The notes: generated by a model not told the origin, from the sequence alone. A stretch of DNA of 64,000 nucleotides from Flavobacterium sp. HJJ (GCF_015351475.1 NZ_JADKPR010000019.1:45792-109791); one strand, 5' to 3'. Numbered from the stretch's first letter, positions 17,420 through 26,588 are shown. Made by a program: numbers and translations.

Positions 17420-18421
17420 CTATTTCACCGGCAGGTATTTCTTCATTTTAAAATCCATGAAATATTCCTTTTTGCCCTCTTCGACCAAAAAGTAAACATT
17501 AGCGTTTGGTCTTTCTTCCAGTTTACTTTCATCAAGCTGCTTTTTGCTTGTATACCCTAATCCTTGTATCTTAATAGCCGTTTGAGGTTTCATAACCCAT
17601 TCCATATTGTATACATCAAGAATTCCATTAACTTCCCAATCATCAGAATGGTTGTGATTGTATTCAAAAATATTGTTACTGTAGTTTGTACTTCCTACAA
17701 GTTCGTCCTTAAATTTAACTTTGCCTTTAAAACTAATAAAAGACCCTTTTAACCCCCTGCAAAGACCTTCTGTAAACCAAATATCATCATTCTCATAATT
17801 TATTAGAGTAAGACATTTATGGATAAAATTGAAGTGAGGCAGCGGCACACCATCAGTATCGATAATACCTCCAAAATATTCATCCGGACCTGTCTGTTTT
17901 GTTGCCATTGCATAATATTTCCCTTCAAACAGAAAGGGACTCACTTTATCATAATATAGATTTGAGTAAGAGGTAAGCTTACCATTTACATCAACGGTAA
18001 AACCTTTGAACCCTCCTTTGGAATCAATAACTTCAATAGTTTCACGTTCACTTTGCATTCCTCTAATCGATGGGAATAACTCCTCATTTGTGAGCTTTTC
18101 AACATTGATATTAAAGGTGTCTCCCGAAATTTCGAAATTGTACAACTTTTTATAAAGCCCTTTCATATTAGGTTTAAAAAGTGTTACGTCTTGTAAATTG
18201 GAAGTTGGATTAAGAAGTTTTTTATTTGTTACAGCATCTACAAAACCAATTTTACCGTTTATTTTATAGGTTAGCACGTTTTGAAGATTTGATTTGCCTG
18301 CTTTTTGAAATAAAGCTGCAATTTCCTTTTTTATTTTTACAATTTCTGCATTATCTTGGGCTGAAAGCAGACCTGAAATTATCAAGAAAAAAAACAAAAG
18401 AATTTTAATTTTTGAAGTCAT
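17420..18421 (-). CDS. Exported hypothetical protein with a WG-repeat-like segment
   Basis: 333 residues, signal peptide ending in SGLLSAQ. A short stretch near residue 53 (KINGKIGFVDAVTNKKLL) resembles one WG repeat (GxxGxxd), and similar Gly-Phe-Val pieces recur (GGFKGFTVDVNGKLTSY), suggesting a beta-rich fold. No catalytic motif and no sorting tail. It is isolated, with 80 bases to the LOG-family gene downstream and 370 non-coding bases upstream. Function unknown. Confidence 0.6.
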   Translation of the reverse strand: MTSKIKILLFFFLIISGLLSAQDNAEIVKIKKEIAALFQKAGKSNLQNVLTYKINGKIGFVDAVTNKKLLNPTSNLQDVTLFKPNMKGLYKKLYNFEISGDTFNINVEKLTNEELFPSIRGMQSERETIEVIDSKGGFKGFTVDVNGKLTSYSNLYYDKVSPFLFEGKYYAMATKQTGPDEYFGGIIDTDGVPLPHFNFIHKCLTLINYENDDIWFTEGLCRGLKGSFISFKGKVKFKDELVGSTNYSNNIFEYNHNHSDDWEVNGILDVYNMEWVMKPQTAIKIQGLGYTSKKQLDESKLEERPNANVYFLVEEGKKEYFMDFKMKKYLPVK

Positions 18422-18676
18422 AAGAGTATAATAGATTGCTGTTAATTCATTTACGCCTGCACTTTATAAAATTGTGCATAATTGATATTGCGGTAATAAA
18501 GCAATATGCATAAGTTTGAATTTATGAAAATTATATTATTTTTTTGCGCATGAAAATAGTGAAAATAATCTGGGAAATCAGCAAAAACTTTTTATTCCTG
18601 AATATTTTCTGATGAAAATTAATTCAAATAAGTCTGTAGCAATTCAGCAAATTTTATTCTGAAATGGTAATCTGTG

Positions 18677-18718
18677 AGGGATAGAAACCAGATGCCAAAG
18701 CAGCGTGGATAGCCCGAC
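18677..18718 (+). other. Recurrent-looking intergenic motif GGGATAGAAACC...GTGGATAGCCCGAC
   Basis: The bases GAGGGATAGAAACC and GCGTGGATAGCCCGAC lie 12 bases apart in the otherwise gene-free stretch 18422-18793. From memory, closely similar GGGAT-GAAAC...GGATAGCCCG pairs recur next to genes in Bacteroidota. No reading frame explains it. The rest of this gap (18422-18676) shows nothing else. Confidence 0.35.
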
Positions 18719-18728
18719 AGCATAAAAT

Positions 18729-18767
18729 AAAGGGACCGAATCACCATTACAATGATTTGACCCCTTT
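18729..18767 (-). terminator. Probable terminator of proC
   Basis: Imperfect dyad AAAGGGACCGAATCA / TGATTTGACCCCTTT (12 of 15 pairs) 27 bases downstream of the proC stop on the minus strand, followed there by a T-rich run. Confidence 0.55.
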
Positions 18768-18793
18768 CTTTATGGTGGCACGCCCAAAAGGCT

Positions 18794-19570
18794 TTACCCC
18801 TTGATCTGTTTTAATGAAGTTTTGATTCCTTTGATTAAAGAAGAACTGAAACCATGAAGCTCCATCTCGTTCAATCCTGCAATGGTACAGCCTTGCGGTG
18901 TAGTAACGCGGTCAATCAATTGTTCTGGATGTCCTTTTTCCTCCAGCAGCATTTCGGCAGCACCTTTAACAGTCTGTGCCGATATCTCCAAGGCAGTCTT
19001 CCAGTCAAATCCAATTTCGATTCCCGCCTGCATAGAAGCACGTATGTAGCGCAAAGCAAATGCTGTTCCGCTTGCTGCTAGAACGGTTGCTGCATCCATC
19101 AGTTTTTCGTCAATGATAGGAGCTGTTCCTAATCCCTGAAAAAGAGTTACTGTTGGCTGTGCTTTTTCTTTGTTTTTTTCATGAAAAGCAATACAGGTAG
19201 CCGAAGCCCCAAATTGTGCTGCGATATTTGGCATAATACGCACCGCACTATGATTCTCCCCTATCTTATTCTGTAAATTCTCTATAGAAAGTCCGCTTAC
19301 TGCCGAAGCGATTACTTTACTGGAAATCACAGGCAGAATCTCAGCCAGAACGGTATCTACCTGATAGGGTTTTATCGTCAGGATAACAACATCTGCTTCC
19401 TGAATATTACTGGTATTATCTGTAGTGATTGTAACTCCTAATTCTTTTAAATGCGAAATAGGAGCCAAATTGCGTCTCGTTACCGTTACCTGGTTATCTT
19501 TAGTAAATTTTGCTATCCCGATTGCGACAGAAGCCCCAAGGTTTCCTCCGCCTATGATATGTACTTTCAT
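18794..19570 (-). CDS. proC: Pyrroline-5-carboxylate reductase
   Basis: 258 residues. It reduces 1-pyrroline-5-carboxylate to proline with NAD(P)H, the last step of proline synthesis. The Rossmann nucleotide-binding motif is IIGGGNLGASVA (residues 4-15), VVILTIKPYQ (about 61-70) and ASAVSGLS (about 88-95) are family-typical, and the C-terminal signature DRVTTPQGCTIAGLNEME (about 221-238) matches the P5CR dimerisation/active-site block. Slightly shorter than the usual 265-275 residues. Monocistronic with hairpins on both sides. Confidence 0.93.
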   Translation of the reverse strand: MKVHIIGGGNLGASVAIGIAKFTKDNQVTVTRRNLAPISHLKELGVTITTDNTSNIQEADVVILTIKPYQVDTVLAEILPVISSKVIASAVSGLSIENLQNKIGENHSAVRIMPNIAAQFGASATCIAFHEKNKEKAQPTVTLFQGLGTAPIIDEKLMDAATVLAASGTAFALRYIRASMQAGIEIGFDWKTALEISAQTVKGAAEMLLEEKGHPEQLIDRVTTPQGCTIAGLNEMELHGFSSSLIKGIKTSLKQIKG

Positions 19571-19643
19571 TCTTGTATCTTTTTATTCTTTGATTGATTA
19601 ATAGTATTTCGGATGCCGAAAAAAAGGAATTACAAAGAACACA

Positions 19644-19692
19644 AATTATCCCGAATCTATTATTTTTAAATTTAAATAAATTCGGGATAATT
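19644..19692. repeat. Inverted repeat between proC and mgtE
   Basis: Perfect 13-bp arms AATTATCCCGAAT / ATTCGGGATAATT with a 23-base AT-rich loop. It lies 25 bases after the mgtE stop (minus strand) and may end that transcript, though no long T-run follows. Confidence 0.7.
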
Positions 19693-19717
19693 GTTATATT
19701 CTAAAAGTTGCCGATGT

Positions 19718-21070
19718 TTAATATCCTAATATCAGTCTGGCTATCTCAAAATAAATCATGATGCCGAAAACATCGTTTGTAGTAGTAATAAAAGGTCCTG
19801 TCGCAATTGCAGGATCAATTTTCCTTCTATGTAAAAACAGAGGCACTAATACCCCTAATGAAGCTGCAAATACTATTACTACAAGCATGGAAATAGAGAT
19901 AGCAAATCCAACTAGATACTGCTGATACATTAAAGAATGGTACAAAAATAAAAATAATGATATTATCGTTCCCGAAATCATAGCAACCGAAAGTTCCTTA
20001 GTTAAGTATTGACTGCTGTATTGTTTTAAAGTTCCGTTGGCCAGACCCTGCACCACAATTGCAGATGCCTGCACACCAATATTTCCCGCTGTAGCCGAAA
20101 GTAAGGGAACAAATATCATCAAAGTAAAATACTGCTGCCCCGTAGTCTGATTGCCTTCGAGAACCTTTGAGGCAATAATTTCAATTACCATTCCTATCAA
20201 AAGCCACGGCAGTCTTGCTTTCATCAGCTCCAGAACAGTATCGCTCGACTCTACGTCATTAGTAATACCCGCTGCCAATTGATAATCTTTTTCGGCCTCG
20301 TCTTTGATAACGTCCACGATATCGTCAATAGTAATTCTCCCTACTAAACGTCCCAGTTCATCCACTACAGGAATAGCTTCCAAATCGTATTTCTGCATGA
20401 TTCTGGCCACCTCAACATCTTCTGTATCTACATTTACCGAATTCAGTTTTCGGATATATACATCGCTGATATTTGTCCGTGTAGAAGTCGTCAGCAGATC
20501 TTTCAGCGACAATCGGCCTTTTAATCTGTCTTCGTCATCGACTACATAAATAGAATGGACTCTGGAAATATTTTCGGCCTGAATACGCATTTCTTTTACA
20601 CAGGTAAGCACGTTCCAGTTTTCATTCACTTTTACAAGCTCCTTGTGCATGATTCCTCCTGCAGTATCTTCCTTGTAACGTAAAAGTTCTACAATGTCCT
20701 TAGCATGTTCAACGTCCTGCAGCTCTGATATTACTTCGGCTTTTTTCTCTTTCGAAAGTTCCCCGATAATATCGGCCGCATCATTGGTTTCTAATTCGTC
20801 AAGCTCTTCGGCAATCTCTTTTGGCGAAAGCCTGTTTAATATATTCTCCCTTAAATCATCTTCTAACTCTAATAGGATTTCGGCAGTTTTTTCACTGTCC
20901 AGAACTTTAAAGATATACGTTGCCTGATCAAAGTCTAATTCATCTAAAACTTCGGCAATATCAGCATGGTGCATATCATTCAATAAAACTTCCAGCTGCT
21001 GGTCATTTTTACTTTGAATAAATTCACCGAGCTGCAGTATTAATTCTTTGCTGATTTTAAACTCCTCCAT
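19718..21070 (-). CDS. mgtE: Magnesium transporter MgtE
   Basis: 450 residues, the normal length. Cytoplasmic N-domain of short acidic helices (residues about 10-125, with ADIAEVLDELD and related repeats), two CBS domains (about 130-255) that sense Mg2+, then five transmembrane helices (about 275-450). The pore signature is in SATAGNIGVQASAIVVQGLA and the last helices contain ATGPFITTTNDVFGI. A Mg2+-gated channel in the inner membrane. Its start overlaps the end of rsmA by 14 bases, so the two are one transcription unit. Confidence 0.95.
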   Translation of the reverse strand: MEEFKISKELILQLGEFIQSKNDQQLEVLLNDMHHADIAEVLDELDFDQATYIFKVLDSEKTAEILLELEDDLRENILNRLSPKEIAEELDELETNDAADIIGELSKEKKAEVISELQDVEHAKDIVELLRYKEDTAGGIMHKELVKVNENWNVLTCVKEMRIQAENISRVHSIYVVDDEDRLKGRLSLKDLLTTSTRTNISDVYIRKLNSVNVDTEDVEVARIMQKYDLEAIPVVDELGRLVGRITIDDIVDVIKDEAEKDYQLAAGITNDVESSDTVLELMKARLPWLLIGMVIEIIASKVLEGNQTTGQQYFTLMIFVPLLSATAGNIGVQASAIVVQGLANGTLKQYSSQYLTKELSVAMISGTIISLFLFLYHSLMYQQYLVGFAISISMLVVIVFAASLGVLVPLFLHRRKIDPAIATGPFITTTNDVFGIMIYFEIARLILGY

Positions 21071-21839
21071 CGGCTTCTATTTTTTGGGTCAATGCTATAA
21101 ATTCTTTGTAATCCAATTGCTCGGGACGAAGATTAAAAACTTCGTCTTCTCTCAATTTATCGGACAAATTTAAGGTTTTTAAACTGTTCCGCAAGGTCTT
21201 TCTGCGCTGCTGAAAAGCCGTTTTTACAACCGTGAAAAACAATTTTTCGCCACAAGGCAGACTAAAATCTTCTTTCCTTCGCATACGCATCACTCCCGAC
21301 TTTACTTTGGGTGGCGGATTAAAAACATTTTCGTCTACGGTAAATAAATATTCAGTATCATAAAACGCCTGTGCCAAAACGGACAGGATTCCATAAGCTT
21401 TGGTTCCTTTTTTCTCACAGATACGTTCTGCTACTTCTTTTTGGAACATTCCGGCAAATTCAGGAATCTGATTGCGATATTCCAATGTTTTAAAAACAAT
21501 CTGCGTCGAAATATTATACGGGAAATTTCCAATGATAGCAAATTGTTTCCCAGCGAAAACTTCATTTATATCGTATTTGAGGAAATCTTTTGAAATGATT
21601 CTGCCCTTCAATTTATCATAATGAACACCCAGATATTCAACCGATTCAGTGTCAATTTCGATAACATATGTATTGATTGGTTTTTCCAGCAGATACTTGG
21701 TCAGTACTCCCATTCCGGGTCCTATTTCCAGTACATCTTCATACCCTTCTAAATTCAGGGTGTCAGCGATGTCTTTCGCTACGCTTTCATCTTTTAAGAA
21801 ATGCTGTCCGAGGTGCTTTTTGGCTGTTACTTTTTCCAT
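21057..21839 (-). CDS. rsmA: 16S rRNA adenine-N6,N6-dimethyltransferase
   Basis: 260 residues from the ATG at 21839 (MEKVTAKKHLGQHFL); the frame extends six codons further upstream but the family starts here. It dimethylates A1518 and A1519 of 16S rRNA during small-subunit maturation, using S-adenosylmethionine. Visible motifs: KKHLGQHFLKD at the start, the SAM-binding EIGPGMGVLTKYL (about 37-49) and the catalytic NFPYNIS (about 105-111; NLPYNIS in most). Overlaps mgtE downstream by 14 bases. Confidence 0.95.
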   Translation of the reverse strand: MEKVTAKKHLGQHFLKDESVAKDIADTLNLEGYEDVLEIGPGMGVLTKYLLEKPINTYVIEIDTESVEYLGVHYDKLKGRIISKDFLKYDINEVFAGKQFAIIGNFPYNISTQIVFKTLEYRNQIPEFAGMFQKEVAERICEKKGTKAYGILSVLAQAFYDTEYLFTVDENVFNPPPKVKSGVMRMRRKEDFSLPCGEKLFFTVVKTAFQQRRKTLRNSLKTLNLSDKLREDEVFNLRPEQLDYKEFIALTQKIEADGGV

Positions 21840-21934
21840 ATCGTTATTGCGAGGCACTGTGTCTTCTCGCTTTATTTAGGGTTATAATCTCGCAAAGACG
21901 CAAAGACAAAATTTAATTTTAAATCCAAAGATTT

Positions 21935-22246
21935 TTAATGATCTGAAATCACTTGCAATTCAGTTCTAAAAGTCAGCATTTTGTCGCCAAACAATTTTTG
22001 TCCTTCCTCTATTAATTTTGGAGCATCTTCCTGATAGTATTTTGCTAATGTTTCCTTACTGTCCGTTTCATACTGAACAGAATAAGTAACGCCGCCCATT
22101 TCCTCCTCAACCAAAACTCGGACTAAACGAGCTGAACTAAATTTTCCGCAAGCCAGCATTTCGGGAATATGTTTGTGCTGCATCCAGATCATCCATTGAT
22201 CATGAACGCTTTCATGTATGTTTGTGGTAACGTTGTATATAATCAT
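21935..22246 (-). CDS. DUF4286-family protein
   Basis: 103 residues, MIIYNVTTNIHESVHDQW then WMQHKHIPEM and a ferredoxin-like beta-alpha pattern. This matches DUF4286, a Bacteroidota family of dimeric alpha/beta-barrel-type small proteins with no known function. It is upstream of rsmA on the same strand (about 95 bases), in an arrangement I recall as common in Flavobacteriia, so it may be cotranscribed with rsmA-mgtE. Confidence 0.8.
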   Translation of the reverse strand: MIIYNVTTNIHESVHDQWMIWMQHKHIPEMLACGKFSSARLVRVLVEEEMGGVTYSVQYETDSKETLAKYYQEDAPKLIEEGQKLFGDKMLTFRTELQVISDH

Positions 22247-22271
22247 TTTTTTTATTGTTAATTTGGTTAAT

Positions 22272-22407
22272 TGTTTAATCGAAGAAAGTTAAAAAGATAA
22301 AATAATTAACCGATTAAACTCTTCTTTTATTAATTATACTTATTTGTTTAATCATTAATTCGGTTAAACAAATAAACAATTAAACAATTAAACGATTAAA
22401 CTTTTCT
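22272..22407. repeat. Cluster of GTTTAATC / GATTAAAC words
   Basis: The gap between the TPR gene and the DUF4286 gene is made of alternating GGTTAA, GTTTAATCG, CGATTAAAC and GGTTAAAC words in both orientations, so several alternative hairpins can form. No gene is present. Confidence 0.45.
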
Positions 22408-24186
22408 TTAAAGGTTCGTATCTCCTCGCAATTCCCTGAATTTCCTTCTGGCATCGACAAAATAGATACTGTCCTGATGCGCAAAAATTATTTTCTCGTA
22501 TAAAGCTTTTGCCTTATCAGGCTGCTGTAATTGTTTATTATAAATCTCTGCCGAGAAATACAGTGCTTCATCAATATAAATTCCGTCACTGTGATGATCA
22601 ATAATATCTTGATATTGTGCCAAAGCCAGCGTATTATCACCCAGTTTTTCATACAATCTGCCCAATCGGAGCAAAGTCACGGCTTCGATTTCCTGTCCTT
22701 TGAAACTTTTCAGAATCTGCTGAAACTGAGCTACAGCTTCCTGATTTCTATTTTGGTACAAAAGATAATCTCCTTTGGCAAATTGCTTCAAAGCCGTCTG
22801 AGACGAATCGGCAACGGTATTGTCATTAATCAAAAGAAAATATTCCAAAGCGTCATTGGCAATCAGCTGGGTAGTGGCCGATTTTAGTTCTTTGAACTGT
22901 TTCAAAGCCCATTCAAAATCGGTTTTAAAATAACTTGTTTTTGCTGATTTCAAACTTGCTTCGTGCGACAGCACATTATTCTGCAGATTTTCCTGAATCT
23001 GAGAATAATAGAGTAATGCCTGATTGAACTTTTCTTCAGAAAGCAAAATATCCGCCAGTTCCATTTTGCACTGTGCCTGATCAAATTGATTCAGCTGCAT
23101 CTCCGCTGCCCGCTTTACAATGGTTTTACCCAAAGTGGGGTTTTTCATTATGAAACTTACAAAATGTGCTTGTTTTAACTGCAAAGATAAAGTAACCGGC
23201 GTTATTCCATACTGCTTTAACAAAGCATTAAACTGTGCATCAATAGCAGCAAAATCTTTTTCCTGCGCTTTTTCCATTCGCATCTGCAGTAAATAACTTT
23301 GAGCCCTAACAATCAAATCAACATCGGTTGTGTTTTCTAAAACATAATTCATCACCTCGGTGGCAACTTCCTGATTTCCTTCTTCGATAGCGATTTGTCC
23401 CAAACTGATGATGTTTGATAATGATTCCGGATTTCGCTTATAAATCGCTTTTTCCTGAATAAACGCTTTTCCAAATTCCTTTTGCTGCATATAAAACCAG
23501 CTTAGAAATTGATTCCAAAAAACATCCTGATTTTTTTGAACCCGAACAATTAAGGCTTTCCGGAGACTTTCGTTAAACTTAGATTCCCCTTCAGAAGACA
23601 TATACCGCGTCAACTGATTTTGAATCATTACAGTCGACTGCTGATTTTCAAAAGCTTCTTCCAAAAAATTAACAGTCATTTGGTCTGTATTTCCTAATTG
23701 TCCATACAGCAGAGCCGTTTGATATTTAAAATCAAGGGTTGGCACCATTTCAACCGCCGTCAGATATGATTTTAAAGCATATTCAAGCAGTACTTTTTTT
23801 TCAAATGCATTGGCAACACCATAGACTTCGTTTGGATTTTTTCGGATTCTGTCTATGGCCTCATCATAATATTTTTTGGCCTTGACATCATTTTTCTGTA
23901 ATTGAAAATTATATCCTAATTCGACCAAAAGTGTTGACTGTCCGGATCTTGTCAGTCGGTCCTGAATTTCCTTTTCTACAGGATCAAACTGAAGCAGCTG
24001 CTGCATACAGTCAATTTTTCGCTGAAAATAAAAAGGGTTAGACGGCAGGCTGTTTGATAACTCCTGATAACTGACTAATGCTTTCTCAAAATCTCCTTTG
24101 TCGTAATAATACTGGGCCAATTGTTCATTTTGGGCAAACCCAATTAATGAAAAAAACAGTGCGATATGTAGGAAGAGTTTTTTCAT
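22408..24186 (-). CDS. Tetratricopeptide-repeat exported protein
   Basis: 592 residues from the ATG at 24186 (MKKLFLHIALFFSLIGFAQ); 26 residues of upstream frame precede the signal and are discarded. Repeated TPR helices start at once (AQYYYDKGDFEKALVSYQEL) and recur through the protein, the last clear ones being LLRLGRLYEKLGDNTLALAQY and ALYFSAEIYNKQLQQPDKAKAL. TPRs bind other proteins; the protein is probably periplasmic and could serve envelope or gliding machinery, but the partner is unknown. Monocistronic, flanked by repeat-rich gaps. Confidence 0.8.
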   Translation of the reverse strand: MKKLFLHIALFFSLIGFAQNEQLAQYYYDKGDFEKALVSYQELSNSLPSNPFYFQRKIDCMQQLLQFDPVEKEIQDRLTRSGQSTLLVELGYNFQLQKNDVKAKKYYDEAIDRIRKNPNEVYGVANAFEKKVLLEYALKSYLTAVEMVPTLDFKYQTALLYGQLGNTDQMTVNFLEEAFENQQSTVMIQNQLTRYMSSEGESKFNESLRKALIVRVQKNQDVFWNQFLSWFYMQQKEFGKAFIQEKAIYKRNPESLSNIISLGQIAIEEGNQEVATEVMNYVLENTTDVDLIVRAQSYLLQMRMEKAQEKDFAAIDAQFNALLKQYGITPVTLSLQLKQAHFVSFIMKNPTLGKTIVKRAAEMQLNQFDQAQCKMELADILLSEEKFNQALLYYSQIQENLQNNVLSHEASLKSAKTSYFKTDFEWALKQFKELKSATTQLIANDALEYFLLINDNTVADSSQTALKQFAKGDYLLYQNRNQEAVAQFQQILKSFKGQEIEAVTLLRLGRLYEKLGDNTLALAQYQDIIDHHSDGIYIDEALYFSAEIYNKQLQQPDKAKALYEKIIFAHQDSIYFVDARRKFRELRGDTNL

Positions 24187-24213
24187 TTTTAACAGCAATT
24201 TTTTATAAAACAT

Positions 24214-24277
24214 ATAAGTCATATAAGTTTGCATTTGCTTTATTTTTAAAGTTTTGCAATACATTTATATGACTTAT
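24214..24277. repeat. Inverted repeat upstream of the TPR gene
   Basis: Perfect 13-bp arms ATAAGTCATATAA / TTATATGACTTAT separated by 38 bases. The arms start 28 bases before the TPR start codon. Confidence 0.7.
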
Positions 24278-24359
24278 AGGACAAATTTTTAATCACAAAT
24301 TAATTGGATAATTTCCGATCTAAATTTCAAGCTATTGCCTTTTGGCTAATGGCTATTCA

Positions 24360-25631
24360 CTAATTTATAATATCAAACCCGCAGTATGGACGCAAAACCT
24401 CAGGGATTACGATTCCTTCCGGAGTCTGGTAATTTTCTAAAATGCCTGCCAGAACTCTTGGCAGAGCCAATGAACTTCCGTTAAGCGTGTGAGCCAATTG
24501 GTTTTTACCGTCTTTATCTTTGAAACGCAGTTTCAAACGGTTCGCCTGAAAAGTCTCAAAATTAGATACTGATGAAATTTCTAACCAGCGTTCCTGCGCT
24601 GTAGAATACACTTCAAAATCATAAGTCAAAGCCGATGTGAAACCCATATCTCCTCCGCAAAGACGTAAAATTCGGAAAGGCAGTTTCAATTCTTTCAGAA
24701 TATTTTTTACATGTTCTACCATTCCGTCAAGAGCTTGGTAGGAGTTATCCGGATGTTCAATACGAACAATTTCTACTTTATCAAATTGATGCAGACGGTT
24801 CAATCCTCGCACATGCGCACCGTAAGAACCCGCTTCACGACGGAAACAAGGTGTGTAGGCAGTCCGCAAAATTGGAAATTCATTTTCATTCACGATTACA
24901 TCCCTGAAAATGTTGGTCACAGGAACCTCAGCAGTTGGAATCAAATATAGATTATCTGTTGCGTCATGATACATCTGTCCTTCTTTGTCCGGCAATTGCC
25001 CCGTTCCATAAGCCGAAGCTTCATTCACAAAATGTGGAACCTGAACTTCCTGATAGCCTGCTGCTGTATTTTTGTCAAGGAAATAATTAATTAAAGCACG
25101 CTGTAAACGGGCACCTTTTCCTTTGTAAACAGGGAATCCTGCACCTGTAATTTTATTTCCAAGTTCAAAATCAATGATATCATATTGTTTTACCAATTCC
25201 CAATGTGGCTGCGCACCTTCGTGCAAAACCGGAATATCACCTTCTTCATAAACATTTAAATTATCGTCTGCCGATTTTCCAGCAGGAACAATAGCTGCAG
25301 GAAGATTAGGCAGTGTATATAATTTTTCTGTTAATTCATTTGCTAAAACATCAGCGCTTTCAGCCAATGCTTTGCTTTTTTCTTTTAAAAGAACCGTTTT
25401 TTCTTTAAGGATTGACGCTTTCGATTTTTCGCCGGCTTTCATCAATTCGCCTATATCTTTGGACAATTTATTAGATTCGGATAAAGTGTTGTCTAACTCA
25501 ACTTGCGCAGCGCGTCGTTTTTCATCCAGTTGTACCACTTCTTCAACAACGGCTCTGGCATCCATATTTCTTTTGGCCAAAGCGCTGATTACTTTCTCTT
25601 GATTCTCTCTAATAAATGCAATTTGTAACAT
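24360..25631 (-). CDS. serS: Seryl-tRNA synthetase
   Basis: 423 residues from the ATG at 25631 (MLQIAFIRENQEKV); an extra 11 upstream residues are not part of the family. Class II enzyme that charges tRNA(Ser) and tRNA(Sec)-type substrates with serine. The N-terminal 100 residues form the long antiparallel coiled-coil arm that grips the tRNA. Motif 2 is CFRREAGSYGAHVRGLNRLH near residue 263-282, motif 3 includes NGSSLALPRVLAGILENYQ near the C-terminus. Single gene with normal length. Confidence 0.96.
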   Translation of the reverse strand: MLQIAFIRENQEKVISALAKRNMDARAVVEEVVQLDEKRRAAQVELDNTLSESNKLSKDIGELMKAGEKSKASILKEKTVLLKEKSKALAESADVLANELTEKLYTLPNLPAAIVPAGKSADDNLNVYEEGDIPVLHEGAQPHWELVKQYDIIDFELGNKITGAGFPVYKGKGARLQRALINYFLDKNTAAGYQEVQVPHFVNEASAYGTGQLPDKEGQMYHDATDNLYLIPTAEVPVTNIFRDVIVNENEFPILRTAYTPCFRREAGSYGAHVRGLNRLHQFDKVEIVRIEHPDNSYQALDGMVEHVKNILKELKLPFRILRLCGGDMGFTSALTYDFEVYSTAQERWLEISSVSNFETFQANRLKLRFKDKDGKNQLAHTLNGSSLALPRVLAGILENYQTPEGIVIPEVLRPYCGFDIIN

Positions 25632-25701
25632 AGTTTGATTTTTATAACTCAATAATGGAAGCAAATTTAAGGAAATAATTCATGGATTTAATAGCCGCTT
25701 T

Positions 25702-25805
25702 TTTATTTCGCAAAGATTCACAAAGAAGTCGCAGAGACAGGCAAAGATTTTAAAATAAAACTTCTTGATTCTTCGTGTATACTTTGTGAATCTTTGCGAA
25801 ATAAA
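25702..25805. repeat. Long inverted repeat between serS and ferritin gene
   Basis: 24-bp perfect arms (TTTATTTCGCAAAGATTCAC continuing AAAG, and its complement at 25782-25805) around a 56-base centre that itself repeats CGCAGAG/GCAAAGA words. It takes up most of the 321-base gap between serS and the ferritin gene. A partial CGCAAAGACGCAAAGAC word also occurs at 21893-21908. Confidence 0.85.
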
Positions 25806-25902
25806 CTATCAAAAACGAATCTAAATTCAAGCTGTTTTCATAGTAAAATTGCAATGAAATATTGATAAATTGAAAATATTTCTTTCCTTTATACTTTAAA
25901 AC

Positions 25903-25920
25903 TAAGTTGAACTCAACTTA
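25903..25920. promoter_or_regulatory. Candidate operator of the ferritin gene
   Basis: Perfect dyad TAAGTTGA-AC-TCAACTTA, 32 bases before the ferritin ATG. Size and symmetry fit a dimeric repressor, possibly metal- or redox-responsive given the gene; this is inferred from position only. Confidence 0.45.
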
Positions 25921-25952
25921 TTTATTTTTAATTTCACTAAAAACTAGAAATC

Positions 25953-26480
25953 ATGTTATTAAAAAATATCGAAACAGCGCTAAACAAGCAAATCCGTATA
26001 GAGGCCGAATCTTCTCAAATCTATTTATCAATGGCATGCTGGGCTGAAGTGAATGGACTGGAAGGTATCGCTCAGTTTATGTACGCTCAATCAGATGAGG
26101 AGCGTCTGCACATGCTAAAGCTAATCAAGTATGTAAATGAACGTGGCGGTCATGCTCAAATTACCGATTTGAAAGCTCCAAAAACATCTTACGAAACCTT
26201 CAAAGGAATGTTTGAAGAATTATACAAACACGAAGTTTTTGTATCTGACTCGATTAATGAGTTAGTTCATATTACTTTTCAGGAGAAAGATTATGCCACT
26301 CATAACTTCCTGCAATGGTACGTAGCCGAGCAGATTGAAGAAGAAGCAACTGCCAAATCAATTTTGGATAAAATCAACCTTATCGGTGACGACAAAGGCG
26401 GATTGTATCTTTTTGACCGTGACATCCAGCAGGTAGCCGCTGCTAGTGCTGCTGCAAATGGAGGCGCTGCTACCAAATAG
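25953..26480 (+). CDS. ftnA: Bacterial non-haem ferritin
   Basis: 175 residues. Four-helix-bundle iron store; 24 copies form a shell that oxidises Fe2+ and holds Fe3+. The ferroxidase ligands are visible: Glu in IRIEAESSQIYLSM (about 17-30), the ExxH pair in EERLHML (about 50-56), Glu in FEELYKHE and the later EQIEEEATAK (about 127-136). The tail is Ala/Gly-rich (AAASAAANGGAATK), a common variable end. Own terminator; the dyad at 25903-25920 is a likely control site. Confidence 0.95.
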   Translation: MLLKNIETALNKQIRIEAESSQIYLSMACWAEVNGLEGIAQFMYAQSDEERLHMLKLIKYVNERGGHAQITDLKAPKTSYETFKGMFEELYKHEVFVSDSINELVHITFQEKDYATHNFLQWYVAEQIEEEATAKSILDKINLIGDDKGGLYLFDRDIQQVAAASAAANGGAATK

Positions 26481-26504
26481 TTAAGATACCTCTTAATAAA
26501 TAAT

Positions 26505-26544
26505 ATCCCCAAAATGCACGAACAGCATTTTGGGGATTTTTTTT
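26505..26544 (+). terminator. Rho-independent terminator of ftnA
   Basis: Stem ATCCCCAAAATGC / GCATTTTGGGGAT with a seven-base loop, followed by eight T residues. Confidence 0.95.
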
Positions 26545-26588
26545 GCTCCAAAAGTGTTAAAATTTATTTAGAATAGATAAAAACAACA

